Shown here: positions 9,320 through 18,141 of the stretch, piece after piece
Position numbering within the stretch: position 1 is the first letter of the stretch
Layout: each line of letters opens with the position of its first letter
Assembly: GCA_029266635.1 (NCBI GenBank)
Contig: JAQSWM010000003.1
Location: 124,001-188,000, forward strand
From: Sphingobacteriaceae bacterium
GTDB taxonomy: Bacteria > Bacteroidota > Bacteroidia > Sphingobacteriales > Sphingobacteriaceae
Reading direction: 5' to 3'
DNA length: 64,000 nt
Made by a program: the position numbers and the translations under genes
The notes under the pieces: model-generated
The model's input: only the letters and a program-made list of their open reading frames with translations
Databases searched by the model: none
Told to the model about the DNA's origin: nothing

Positions 9320-9323
9320 CCTA

Positions 9324-9893
9324 ATGAAATTTCCAATCGTTGCTTACGGCGATCCTGTTCTACGAAAGAAAGCGGCTGAAATAAGCCAGGGCTATCCCAA
9401 TTTAAAACAAGTCATTGCCGATATGTTCGAAACTATGTACGGTGCACACGGCGTGGGCTTAGCTGCGCCACAGGTGGGTTTGTCAATTCGCCTTTTTGTG
9501 GTGGATGCCAAGCCTTTTACTGAGGATGACGAACAGCTTGAGGATTTCAAGAAAGTGTTTATCAATGCGCAAATCGTGGAAGAAGAAGGCGAGCTATGGC
9601 CGTTTAACGAAGGCTGCCTCAGCATTCCGGATGTGCGGGAGGATGTGAGCAGGAAAGAAAAACTCACAATATCTTACTACGATGAAAACTGGCAGCATCA
9701 TGAGGAAACTTACAAGGGCCTTGCCGCACGTGTCATCCAACACGAATACGACCATATTGAAGGGAAACTTTTCACTGATAAGCTAACGCCACTTCGCAAA
9801 GCGATGTTGAAGAATCGCCTTGATTCGATCTCTAAAGGTCAAATAAAGGTGGATTACAAAATGAAGTTTCCTGCTCAGAAAAAGGGGAGATAG
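9324..9893 (+). CDS. def: Peptide deformylase
   Basis: It removes the formyl group from the N-terminal methionine of nascent proteins. The 189-residue protein has all three family motifs: GVGLAAPQVG (43-52), EGCLSIP with the metal ligand Cys98, and QHEYDHIEG with His140, Glu141 and His144. Length is normal for Bacteroidota. It is preceded by its own consensus promoter and followed by a dispersed repeat, so it is probably monocistronic. No fmt gene is adjacent. Confidence 0.97.
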   Translation: MKFPIVAYGDPVLRKKAAEISQGYPNLKQVIADMFETMYGAHGVGLAAPQVGLSIRLFVVDAKPFTEDDEQLEDFKKVFINAQIVEEEGELWPFNEGCLSIPDVREDVSRKEKLTISYYDENWQHHEETYKGLAARVIQHEYDHIEGKLFTDKLTPLRKAMLKNRLDSISKGQIKVDYKMKFPAQKKGR

Positions 9894-9908
9894 CGATGGA
9901 GTAAAATG

Positions 9909-9974
9909 CCCTTCGACTCCGCTCAGGGTGACACCAGAACTTTATTTAATCGCTAGACCGGCTTTTGTCACCCT
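9909..9974. repeat. Intergenic repeat copy with hairpin potential
   Basis: The segment 9909-9933 (begins CCCTTCGACTCCGCTCAGGG) is a well-conserved copy of the element seen decayed at 6859-6879. AGGGTGACA (9925-9933) is perfectly complementary to TGTCACCCT (9966-9974), which lies in the last codons of the convergent gene. The hairpin could end transcripts from both sides. Confidence 0.5.
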
Positions 9975-10587
9975 CAAGGATTTGCTGCAATAAAGCGCTC
10001 CAGGCAAAAGGGTTCAGCAATGGATTTGCCCCCCGCATGTTCATATTCTTATTGGTCATGGCAATATGATTGTTCTGGAAGTTCAGGTTAGACATCTCCC
10101 GGGCATCTCTTGGCAAGGTTCTGGCCATTGCCATGATACTAGCTTTGGAGACATTCTTTTTGGCAATCAGCAAGTCATCATCAGCTAATTTCATGGTCAT
10201 GAACGCCCGATTAAATTCATCGATGCTCGCCCACGGATATATTTGAACGATCGGTAGATTTATCGCCTCAGGCTTCACCTTAACCAAAACGGTATATTTT
10301 TTATCGGTAAGCCCAGCCGGAATAATCAAAGCCTCATGCCTGAACCCGATGGCGCTGAACACGATGGTATCCTGCTCGTGCGCTACAAAGGAGAAATATC
10401 CCTGATAATTTGCGTAGTAGACCCGTCCGCCTTGGGTTTTGTTGATAACCGTAACATAAGGCACAACAGCTTTGAGGCTATCGGCATTGTAAATTATCCC
10501 AGAGAATTGTACCAATGGCTTTTCCTGGGCTTTCGCAAAGCTAAAAAGCGTACCGACTAAAAATATGGTTGCCAGAAGGTATTTCAT
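9946..10587 (-). CDS. Secreted protein with carboxypeptidase-regulatory-like domain
   Basis: A 213-residue protein with a signal peptide (about 1-20, ending AKAQ). Residues about 25-110 look like a CarboxypepD_reg-like beta-sandwich (SGIIYNADSLKAVVPYVTV, then GYFSFVAHEQDTIVFSAIGF). The rest is a charged tail with a Met-rich stretch near 150 and an Asn-rich segment (about 170-190) and has no motif I recognise. Such proteins are common in Bacteroidota envelopes and are of unknown function. It lies about 90 nt downstream of the NifU-like gene in the same direction. Confidence 0.75.
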   Translation of the reverse strand: MKYLLATIFLVGTLFSFAKAQEKPLVQFSGIIYNADSLKAVVPYVTVINKTQGGRVYYANYQGYFSFVAHEQDTIVFSAIGFRHEALIIPAGLTDKKYTVLVKVKPEAINLPIVQIYPWASIDEFNRAFMTMKLADDDLLIAKKNVSKASIMAMARTLPRDAREMSNLNFQNNHIAMTNKNMNMRGANPLLNPFAWSALLQQILEGDKSRSSD

Positions 10588-10675
10588 CTCAAGGGTAAAA
10601 CTACAAATATCGTGCTATTTGCGGTTGTTAAATACTGTTAAAGTGTGGATGTTTAACGGTGGGGAGAGCTCAATA

Positions 10676-10951
10676 TTACTGCTGGTTTGGCATTACCGCC
10701 GCAGGATCATCAATATCGGTCAGGTTTATAGCTTCGATAGCCGTAATCTCGGGCACGGCACGCATGATAGCCTGTTCAATGCCGGCTTTCAACGTCATGA
10801 TGCTCATCGGGCAAGACCCGCAAGCGCCGAGCAGCCGCAGTTTCACTACATTGTCGCTGGTAATCTCCTCTACAGACACATTGCCGCCATCTGCCTCCAG
10901 ATAGGGCCTGATTGTGTCTAATGCGCTTTCCACTTTAGCTAACAATTCCAT
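10676..10951 (-). CDS. NifU C-terminal-like Fe-S scaffold protein
   Basis: A 91-residue stand-alone Nfu domain. The motif LGACGSCPMS holds Cys44 and Cys47, the pair that binds a 4Fe-4S cluster at a dimer interface in Nfu/NifU proteins. It lies 32 nt downstream of mrp on the same strand, which fits a joint role in Fe-S cluster delivery. A box TAAATTTT (10956-10963) sits 4 nt before the ATG, a one-base variant of the -7 element, so it may also be transcribed on its own. Confidence 0.9.
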   Translation of the reverse strand: MELLAKVESALDTIRPYLEADGGNVSVEEITSDNVVKLRLLGACGSCPMSIMTLKAGIEQAIMRAVPEITAIEAINLTDIDDPAAVMPNQQ

Positions 10952-10983
10952 AATTAAAATTTATATAAATGTACAAATTAACC

Positions 10984-12069
10984 TTAACTAACCGGCTCTG
11001 CCGCATGTTTGCCTGCAACATTCTGAATAGAAACCTGTTGCGCCACACGTTTCGCAATTTCCATGAAAGCAACTCCCGTAGGATTATCCTTCTGCAAAAT
11101 CACCGGCTCGCCCATATCTCCCGAATCGCTGATACTTTTAACGAGCGGTATTTCGCCTAAAAACGGCGCATCAAAACGCTCAGCCAAACGCTTTCCGCCG
11201 CCTTCACCAAAAATGTAGTACTTGTTCTCCGGCAATTCGGCAGGTGTGAAATACGACATGTTTTCGATAATGCCCAGCAAAGGCACATTGATAGCGTTCA
11301 TCATGAACATGCCAATGCCTTTCTTCGCATCGGCTAAAGCCACGTTTTGTGGAGTAGTTACGATCACAGCTCCCGCGACAGGGAAGCTTTGGGTAAGGGT
11401 AATGTGAATATCGCCGGTGCCCGGAGGAAGATCTACGATCAGGTAATCAAGTTCACCCCAGTCAGCATCATTGAACAATTGCTTAACGGCGGTTGAAACC
11501 ATCGGTCCACGCCATGGAACCGGTTGCTCCGGATCAGTGAAGAAGCCGATAGACAATAATTTTAAGCCGTATTTTTCAATGGGCACTATTCGAGGCTTGC
11601 CATCGGCGCCAGCCACCGACTTAGGCTTTGCGCCTTCTAAGCCAAACATAATCGGAATAGACGGGCCATAAATATCAGCATCAATCAGGCCTACCTTCGC
11701 ACCCGTGCTCACCAGCCCTAAAGCCAGGTTTGCCGACACAGTTGATTTCCCAACTCCACCTTTGCCCGACGCAACTACAATGATGTTCCGGATGTTAGAT
11801 AAAGGTTGGTTCTTTTGCGTGGTAACCCGCGATGTCATGTTAATATTCACCACCGCATCTTTGCTGATGAAGTGTGCAATGGCGTTGCGGCAGGCATTTT
11901 CAATTAACGATTTCAGGGGGCAAGCCGGCGTGGTGAGGATAACCGAAAAACTGATATTGTGGCCTTCAATCTTCACATCTTCTATCATGTTGAGCGTAAC
12001 CAAATCTCTTTTCAGATCCGGCTCTTCCACATGGCTTAGTGCGCTTAAAACTTGCTCCCTGGTAATCAT
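10984..12069 (-). CDS. mrp: Mrp/ApbC-type P-loop Fe-S carrier ATPase
   Basis: A 361-residue protein with an N-terminal MIP18/DUF59 domain (about 1-80, including TTPACPLKS) and a ParA/MinD-like ATPase domain. The deviant Walker A is ASGKGGVGKST (100-110), with DADIYGPSIP and DLPPGTGDIHIT following. It is expected to carry Fe-S clusters to apo-proteins. The CxxC that many Mrp proteins have after ENMSYF is absent; the sequence there reads ENMSYFTPAELPENKYY. The neighbouring Nfu-type gene supports an Fe-S role. Confidence 0.92.
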   Translation of the reverse strand: MITREQVLSALSHVEEPDLKRDLVTLNMIEDVKIEGHNISFSVILTTPACPLKSLIENACRNAIAHFISKDAVVNINMTSRVTTQKNQPLSNIRNIIVVASGKGGVGKSTVSANLALGLVSTGAKVGLIDADIYGPSIPIMFGLEGAKPKSVAGADGKPRIVPIEKYGLKLLSIGFFTDPEQPVPWRGPMVSTAVKQLFNDADWGELDYLIVDLPPGTGDIHITLTQSFPVAGAVIVTTPQNVALADAKKGIGMFMMNAINVPLLGIIENMSYFTPAELPENKYYIFGEGGGKRLAERFDAPFLGEIPLVKSISDSGDMGEPVILQKDNPTGVAFMEIAKRVAQQVSIQNVAGKHAAEPVS

Positions 12070-12073
12070 ATGC

Positions 12074-12081
12074 CAAATTTA
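12074..12081 (-). promoter_or_regulatory. mrp -7 box (TAAATTTG)
   Basis: On the minus strand TAAATTTG ends 4 nt before the mrp ATG at 12069. No clear TTG is present at 19 nt spacing, so only the -7 element is supported. Confidence 0.5.
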
Positions 12082-12183
12082 CGAATCCGTTTTCTGTTAT
12101 CGGGCTTGCGCCGGGCGTTTTCGAACATATTTACATTTCAGAAATAATTCTACTTTTAAAACGTTTTTCAGCCGAAACCGTTA

Positions 12184-14340
12184 ATGACCAAATACCCCTC
12201 CCGTAGCATGCGCATCCCGCCCAGATATCTCAAAGTAGCAGGTATTGTATTTGGTTCTCTCATCATTCTCGTACTTATCGGCGGTATAATCGCATACAGC
12301 AAACGCGAGACAATTCTGCGGGCAACGATCGATAAGGCGGTTCGAAAGGCTAAAAAAGATTACAATCTGGACGTACATATTAAAAGCGCAAAGTTCGAAG
12401 GGTTGCGGACGGTGGTGTTTCGGGATGTGTCGGTGGTGCCGGATAATCGCGACAGCTTGGCCTTTATCCGAAACCTGCGTGTTGGGGTAAAGTTGTTACC
12501 GCTTCTTTTTGGCGATGTGAAGCTGGCGGAGGTGGGGCTGCATGATGGCCGGATTACATTGGTGAAAAGAGACAGCCTGCGCAACTATGAATTTCTGTTC
12601 AGAAAAAGAGCTCAGGATACGGTCTCAACTAAGAAAGTGAACCTGGCTGATGTTGCCAATAAGCTCCTGAACAATGTGTTCAACAAGGTGCCTGATGATA
12701 TGGATGTGCGGGAATTCACCATTTCATACAACGACAATGGCGATAAGGTGAGTTTATCTGTTCCTTCCGCGACCATAGACGGAGGCAAGCTGAAATCAAC
12801 TATCCTGGTAAATAAATCGGAGTCGAGGTGGCATGTAGAAGGAGATGTTGATCCGGGAGATAAGCAGTTTGATGTGCGCCTCTTCGCTGAAGGTAAGAAA
12901 TTAGAGTTGCCATTCCTGCAGAGGAAATATGATTTGAAATTGAATTTTGATACCCTGCACGCTCAAATGAAGAGTGCGGAGCGTACCGGCGATGAGCTTC
13001 GTATCTCGGGCACCTGGGCGATAAAAAATCTACTGCTCAATCATCCTAAAGTGGCTGCGAACGATATCATCGTTCCCAACGGAGCAATAGACGCTGATTT
13101 GATTGTTGGGGAGGATTTCGTTTCCGTTGACAGCTCATCTGTTATCCGCCTGAAGAACATCACAGCAAACCCTTACATCAAATACACTTTAGGCAAAAAG
13201 AAGAAGCTCGCATTAAAGCTTCACACCGATTATTTGGATGCTCAGTCGCTGTTTGATGCTTTTCCACAAGGTTTATTTGAATCTCTGGAAGGTATGCAGG
13301 TAGCAGGCAAACTTCAATACGACCTTGACTTTTTTATTGATACCGCTCGCCCCGATAGCGTTCGGCTTAGCTCAAGCTTGAATAAAAAGGATTTCAAGAT
13401 TGTGAAATGGGGCAAAACCGATCTTCAAAAGATCAACAGCACGTTTGTTTACACACCTTACGAGTATGGCAAGCCGATGCGGGACATTGTGGTCGGGCCA
13501 TCCAATCCCAACTTTACGCCTCTGGACGAGATTTCCAGCAACCTGAAGAACGCGCTTTTAACAGCAGAAGACCCATCGTTCTTTAGCCACCATGGATTTG
13601 TGGAAGAATCTATCCGGAAGTCTATTGCAACGAATTTTAAGGAAAAAGCCTTCAAGCGAGGCGGCAGTACTATTTCTATGCAGCTGGTGAAAAACGTGTA
13701 CCTGAACCGGCAAAAGACTCTTGCCCGGAAAATAGAAGAGATGCTGATTGTCTGGCTGATTGAAAACAATCGCTTATCAAGCAAGCAGCGCATGTTTGAA
13801 ACCTACCTGAACCTGATTGAATGGGGGCGAAATGTTTACGGCATTGGTGAAGCTTCGCGATACTATTTTGGCAAGCGCCCGTCAGAAATTACTTTGGGGG
13901 AAGGCATATTTTTAGCGAGCATTGTGCCGCGGCCAAAGAAAGGTTTGTACTTTTTTGAGCCGGATGGAAGCTTGCGGCAGGGGCTGCATGGCTACTTCAG
14001 GCTGATAGGGAACTTGATGGCTAAGAAAGGCTTAACACAGCGAGATTCTGATGCGTATGGTTTTTATGGCGTGCGCTTGAAAGAGAGCCTGCGGCAGGAA
14101 GTGGTCCCGGATTCAGTTGTGACAGACAGCACCTTGCTAATGGACGATGATGATACCCAGTCGTTCTTACGGGATGTGCTCGGGCCGAAGGAGAAAAAAG
14201 CAACCGACTCTATAAGGGTTAGTGACCCGAATAAATCCAAGGTTCCGCCACGCGATACCCTTAAAGTTCCTGAAACTCCAAAAAGCCGGAGGGAGCAGCG
14301 CAAGGCAGAACGGGAAGCAAGGAAGAAGGACGGTTCTTAA
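12184..14340 (+). CDS. GT51 peptidoglycan glycosyltransferase with AsmA-like N-terminal region
   Basis: A 718-residue inner-membrane protein. A membrane helix lies at about 20-38. Residues about 45-430 resemble AsmA/DUF748-type beta-rich repeats (KIKSAKFEGLRTVVFRDVSV, then FIRNLRVGVKLLPLLFGDVK). Residues about 445-610 form a GT51 domain: LLTAEDPSFFSHHGF with the catalytic Glu, RGGSTISMQLVKN, and the segment from EWGRNVYGIGEASRYYFGK to LASIVPRPK. There is no transpeptidase domain. The C-terminal 60 residues are charged and low complexity. It would polymerise lipid II on the periplasmic side. Its stop overlaps the convergent ABC permease gene by 4 bp. Confidence 0.85.
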   Translation: MTKYPSRSMRIPPRYLKVAGIVFGSLIILVLIGGIIAYSKRETILRATIDKAVRKAKKDYNLDVHIKSAKFEGLRTVVFRDVSVVPDNRDSLAFIRNLRVGVKLLPLLFGDVKLAEVGLHDGRITLVKRDSLRNYEFLFRKRAQDTVSTKKVNLADVANKLLNNVFNKVPDDMDVREFTISYNDNGDKVSLSVPSATIDGGKLKSTILVNKSESRWHVEGDVDPGDKQFDVRLFAEGKKLELPFLQRKYDLKLNFDTLHAQMKSAERTGDELRISGTWAIKNLLLNHPKVAANDIIVPNGAIDADLIVGEDFVSVDSSSVIRLKNITANPYIKYTLGKKKKLALKLHTDYLDAQSLFDAFPQGLFESLEGMQVAGKLQYDLDFFIDTARPDSVRLSSSLNKKDFKIVKWGKTDLQKINSTFVYTPYEYGKPMRDIVVGPSNPNFTPLDEISSNLKNALLTAEDPSFFSHHGFVEESIRKSIATNFKEKAFKRGGSTISMQLVKNVYLNRQKTLARKIEEMLIVWLIENNRLSSKQRMFETYLNLIEWGRNVYGIGEASRYYFGKRPSEITLGEGIFLASIVPRPKKGLYFFEPDGSLRQGLHGYFRLIGNLMAKKGLTQRDSDAYGFYGVRLKESLRQEVVPDSVVTDSTLLMDDDDTQSFLRDVLGPKEKKATDSIRVSDPNKSKVPPRDTLKVPETPKSRREQRKAEREARKKDGS

Positions 14341-16037
14341 TCGTAATCGGCTTCCATAGCCTGCCAGTTCCGCTGCCTAAAGTAGTGATAAATTGCCCAG
14401 CAGATTCCTGCGGAAACCAGCGTCAACCCGGATATTGCCCATTCCCATCGGCTTAAGCCCCAATGCACAAAGCCGAGCAAGCCTATAAAGCTCATAATCG
14501 CAAGGTTCACAATCACCCTGCCGCCTTGCTTGTTGGTGTTTACCGGCTGTGAAAAGGGCAAATGCTTTACCGTAAACAGTGCCGTTAACAACGCAAAAAC
14601 CATGATGTTGAAAAAGGCGAATAGCAGATCGTTCAGCACCATCGGTCCCCAGGTAAAAAGGCTAAATACAGCAATAACAAGGTAGTACGGCACGAAGTAT
14701 TTAATGATCAGTGCCTTGAACATGCCCGCTAATATTTTTCCGGGCTTATTGTGCGGCGTGGAAAACATCACCCAGGCTGCCCTGAACTTTTCTGCCTGCG
14801 AAACCTGTTGCAGCACAGTTAGAATAACAAAGCTCGTTATGTAAGTGAGAAGAATGTAATTGTTCCCGCTGCGCAATCCCTCGTAGGTGAGTTTACTTCG
14901 CCCGGCGCCAGGCCTTAGGAAAAGCAGGTAGGCAAAGTACACGGGAACATATGCGAATGAAGGATAAACTTTCATCTTGAAGTCGCGGTAGCGGGAGGTG
15001 AGCCACCACGTAAGCCGAAAACCCGCTAATTCTGCCTTGTCCTTCGCCATTACAGAAGATAATTTTTGTACAAAGCCGCTATGTGCCACACGAGTATGGG
15101 TTGCTCCCGGCTCCGGCTCTGCTGCATCTTGTCCGCTTACCGAAATAGATGAAAGCTTCCGGTTAAACCCCGGTGCCAGGAATTTCACTACCACGTATAA
15201 AGTGAAGAAAGGCATTATCACGCCCAGTGCTGCAAGCGCAAGTTTTTCCAGGGTAAACGTATCCGGAAATAGCAGTATCTGGTAGAATGAAGCAAACCAA
15301 ACAGGCGGAACTAAATAACTGATTTTGTAAGAAAGGATGTCCAGATTTTGGTAATCGGGGTTGGAAATAAGTCGCGGCAGCATCTGGTAAGCAGCGAAGA
15401 TTAAGATGGAAAAGATGATTTGAAAATAAGAAATGAAGTCTTTGAACCGCTGCGGGCTACTAAATTTCAGCAAAAGCAGGTAAACCATGTTCACCACAAA
15501 AATTGTGAGAGTGGTAGCCGAAAGCACTTCAATAAGGAATGCTATTGCTGCTATTGCGCCATTCATAACAGTGATGGCTATCAAGCCCGGCAGACAGAGC
15601 GCCAGAACAATCTTTGAAACATGAATGGTAATGTGTAGGATGCGTGAGACTGCCACGGTAGAATCTTTCACGGGCCGCGGCACAATTATGTAATTATCCC
15701 GCACATCAATCAGCACGTTTGTAAAATCGGCAATGAGGGTGAGGGAAATCAGCACCATAAACATTGAGAAGTAGAGGGTGTGCCCGATGAATGCATTCCC
15801 GGAGACTAGGAAAAAAGCAATAAAGCATCCCATAACGGCGAGGATAACCATTGCCATCAATGATGCCCGGTTGTGTGTTTTTTTCTGTTGCTGCCTTCCG
15901 GACATCAGCCCGGGCGGGCGGCGGTCATCCATCTTCAACTTAACAGCCAAAATGATTGCAAGCTGATCTGCATCCACATCGAAACGTTCAAACATTGGCC
16001 TGAACAGCATTATAAATTTCAGTATAAGCTTATTCAT
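14337..16037 (-). CDS. ABC exporter membrane subunit
   Basis: A 566-residue multi-spanning protein with roughly ten to twelve hydrophobic segments, the first cluster at about 60-180 and the last at about 500-555. It starts 2 nt after the stop of the ATPase gene, so the two form one transporter. It resembles the large permeases of Bacteroidota ABC-2-like exporters but has no motif that names a substrate. The N-terminal 55 residues are predicted cytoplasmic. Confidence 0.8.
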   Translation of the reverse strand: MNKLILKFIMLFRPMFERFDVDADQLAIILAVKLKMDDRRPPGLMSGRQQQKKTHNRASLMAMVILAVMGCFIAFFLVSGNAFIGHTLYFSMFMVLISLTLIADFTNVLIDVRDNYIIVPRPVKDSTVAVSRILHITIHVSKIVLALCLPGLIAITVMNGAIAAIAFLIEVLSATTLTIFVVNMVYLLLLKFSSPQRFKDFISYFQIIFSILIFAAYQMLPRLISNPDYQNLDILSYKISYLVPPVWFASFYQILLFPDTFTLEKLALAALGVIMPFFTLYVVVKFLAPGFNRKLSSISVSGQDAAEPEPGATHTRVAHSGFVQKLSSVMAKDKAELAGFRLTWWLTSRYRDFKMKVYPSFAYVPVYFAYLLFLRPGAGRSKLTYEGLRSGNNYILLTYITSFVILTVLQQVSQAEKFRAAWVMFSTPHNKPGKILAGMFKALIIKYFVPYYLVIAVFSLFTWGPMVLNDLLFAFFNIMVFALLTALFTVKHLPFSQPVNTNKQGGRVIVNLAIMSFIGLLGFVHWGLSRWEWAISGLTLVSAGICWAIYHYFRQRNWQAMEADYD

Positions 16038-16039
16038 GG

Positions 16040-16810
16040 CTAATCAAACGCGTTGATGAATGCACCGGCAGCATCGCCAATGTTGCCTTTTCCGGTCAAC
16101 TTGGAAAAGACGCTTTCAAGCGTGTCGCCGTTGTTCTGCTTGATCTCTTCGAAAGAACCATTCGCTATAATCTCCCCATTATTTATGAGAATGATCCTGT
16201 CGGAAACTTTTTCTACTACGTCCATCATGTGCGAACAGTAGAAAATGGTTTTGCCTTCTTTTGCAAGCAGTGCGATAATCTCTTTCACCAGGATTACGGC
16301 ATTTGCATCGAGCCCGGAAAGCGGCTCGTCTAAAATGATGATCTGCGGATTGTGGATGAGACCGGAAATTAGCAATACCTTTTGCCGCATCCCTTTTGAA
16401 AAGGTGTCCATGCGCACATTCATGCTCTCGGCAAGCCCAAATTGCGCCAGCATCTTCTCCGCTCTCGCCTCAATCTGCTCCTCTTCCATCCCCTGCAGCT
16501 TTCCTACGAAATCGAGGTACTCCATCGGCGTAAGCACATCGTAGATCTCGGCATTTTCCGGTACATAGCCTATCGCACGCTTTGCCTCAAGAACATTTTC
16601 CTGCAAAGGTTTGCCCATAATGCTTACCTCGCCTTCAAAATCAGCAATTAAGCCAATTAAAATCTTCACAGTAGTTGACTTTCCTGCTCCGTTCGGACCG
16701 ATGTAGCCGATCACCTGACCAGGAAAAATTTCGAGATTGATATTTTTTAAAACCTGCTTGCTACCGTAACTCTTATTAAGGTTTTGAATGCTAATAATGG
16801 GTGTTTCCAT
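16040..16810 (-). CDS. ABC transporter ATP-binding protein
   Basis: A 256-residue ATPase of the CcmA/NatA group used by ABC-2-type exporters. It has Walker A GPNGAGKSTTVK (38-49), a Q-loop region EDVL-like segment near ENAEIYDVLTP, the signature FSKGMRQKVLLISGL, Walker B IIILDEPLSGLD and the switch His in YCSHMMD. It precedes the permease by 2 nt. The substrate is unknown. Confidence 0.92.
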   Translation of the reverse strand: METPIISIQNLNKSYGSKQVLKNINLEIFPGQVIGYIGPNGAGKSTTVKILIGLIADFEGEVSIMGKPLQENVLEAKRAIGYVPENAEIYDVLTPMEYLDFVGKLQGMEEEQIEARAEKMLAQFGLAESMNVRMDTFSKGMRQKVLLISGLIHNPQIIILDEPLSGLDANAVILVKEIIALLAKEGKTIFYCSHMMDVVEKVSDRIILINNGEIIANGSFEEIKQNNGDTLESVFSKLTGKGNIGDAAGAFINAFD

Positions 16811-16883
16811 GAAGTGACTTTGCTGATGTAAAGTAATGATTTATGGTCGAGGAAGATTGTATAAATTAAACCAAATTTGCGGT

Positions 16884-17435
16884 ATGAAAATCCAGATCGA
16901 AGATAAAGAGTTCGAGTGCATGCTTGAGTATGACCAGATCAAGAAGCGGATAAGGCTCATCGGCATACAGATGAATGTAGACTATGAGGAAAAGGTGCCT
17001 GTGTTTGTGGGCGTGCTTAACGGAAGCTTTATCTTCATGGCTGATCTGATCAAGGAAATAGACATTTCTGCCGAAATTACTTTTATCAAAGTGTCTTCCT
17101 ATGAAGGGGATGCGAGCAGTGGGCTGGTGAAAAAGGTCATCGGGCTGGATTATGATTTGAAAAATCGGGATGTGATTATAGTAGAGGATATTGTGGATAC
17201 GGGCGCAACGATGGGATTTTTGTTGGAGGAGATTTACAAACATAAGCCCGCTTCTGTGCGAATTTGCACACTCCTGCTTAAACCGGATGCTCTCCAGCAC
17301 GAAATTCCCGAACTTACTTACACAGCATTCGAAATTCCAAACGACTTCGTTGTAGGATACGGATTGGATTACAACGGGCTTGGACGCAATCTGAAGGACA
17401 TTTACAGGGCTATCCACGTTCCCAGCGAAACATAA
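16884..17435 (+). CDS. hpt: Hypoxanthine (guanine) phosphoribosyltransferase
   Basis: A purine-salvage enzyme that joins hypoxanthine or guanine to PRPP. The PRPP loop is VIIVEDIVDTGATM, LNGSFIFMADL is the pyrophosphate-contacting loop, and PNDFVVGYGLDYNG is the purine-binding end. I chose ATG 16884 instead of the upstream in-frame ATG at 16836: it gives the normal length (183 residues), and the near-consensus -7 box CAAATTTG (16872-16879) lies 4 nt before it and would exclude the earlier start from the mRNA. psd follows after about 31 nt. Confidence 0.93.
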   Translation: MKIQIEDKEFECMLEYDQIKKRIRLIGIQMNVDYEEKVPVFVGVLNGSFIFMADLIKEIDISAEITFIKVSSYEGDASSGLVKKVIGLDYDLKNRDVIIVEDIVDTGATMGFLLEEIYKHKPASVRICTLLLKPDALQHEIPELTYTAFEIPNDFVVGYGLDYNGLGRNLKDIYRAIHVPSET

Positions 17436-17466
17436 TTTTTGCATCTTTGCATCCTAAATCTGCTAC

Positions 17467-18129
17467 ATGACTTTTCATAAAGAAGGTTATACTTCTCTTG
17501 CCTTATGCGTTTTAGTGATTTTGCTGCTCAACGCCTTTGCGCATTACTATTTTTACGATAAAACCTGGCTCATCTGGAGCATCTATATACTTTCCTTCGT
17601 TCTGTTCGTAATTATTGTCCAGTTCTTCAGAAGCCCAAGAATTGTTACCACAGCGCATGATGATCATGTAATTTGCCCGGCAGACGGCAAAGTGGTTGTG
17701 ATTGAAGAGGCTGATGAAACTGAATATTTGAAAGACAAACGTATCCAGGTTTCAATTTTCATGTCGCCCGTTAATGTGCACGTAAACAGGCATCCGGTAT
17801 CGGGAGTGGTGAAATATTTCAAGTATCATCCAGGTAAATACTTGGTGGCATGGCATCCAAAATCTTCTACTGAGAACGAGCGTACCACGGTGGTGGTGGA
17901 GACTGTGGCGGGGATTCCTGTGTTGTTCAGGCAGATCGCCGGAGCTTTGGCCAGGAGGATTGTTTGGTATGTGAAAGAGGGCGATGTGGCCAATCAGGGG
18001 GAGCAGTTCGGTTTTATAAAATTTGGATCCCGCGTGGATGTATTTTTACCTGTGGGGACTAAAATTAATGTTAACTTAGGCGATATGGTTAAAGGCGGAA
18101 TTACCGTTCTTGCTGAACTGAAATCTTAA
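17467..18129 (+). CDS. psd: Phosphatidylserine decarboxylase, short (archaeal-type) form
   Basis: It converts phosphatidylserine to phosphatidylethanolamine at the inner membrane. The 220-residue protein has two hydrophobic segments at about 10-50, the CPADGKVV segment, PVNVHVNRHPVSG, and the self-cleavage site FGSRVDVFLP, where the Ser after Gly becomes the pyruvoyl group. The length fits the short PSD-A form. The next small gene begins 12 nt after its stop. Confidence 0.95.
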   Translation: MTFHKEGYTSLALCVLVILLLNAFAHYYFYDKTWLIWSIYILSFVLFVIIVQFFRSPRIVTTAHDDHVICPADGKVVVIEEADETEYLKDKRIQVSIFMSPVNVHVNRHPVSGVVKYFKYHPGKYLVAWHPKSSTENERTTVVVETVAGIPVLFRQIAGALARRIVWYVKEGDVANQGEQFGFIKFGSRVDVFLPVGTKINVNLGDMVKGGITVLAELKS

Positions 18130-18141
18130 ATTAAAGAAAAT

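Noticed and set aside
16866-17444. A 192-codon frame on the minus strand opposite the phosphoribosyltransferase gene
   Set aside because: The + strand frame has clear PRPP-binding motifs; the antisense frame has none.
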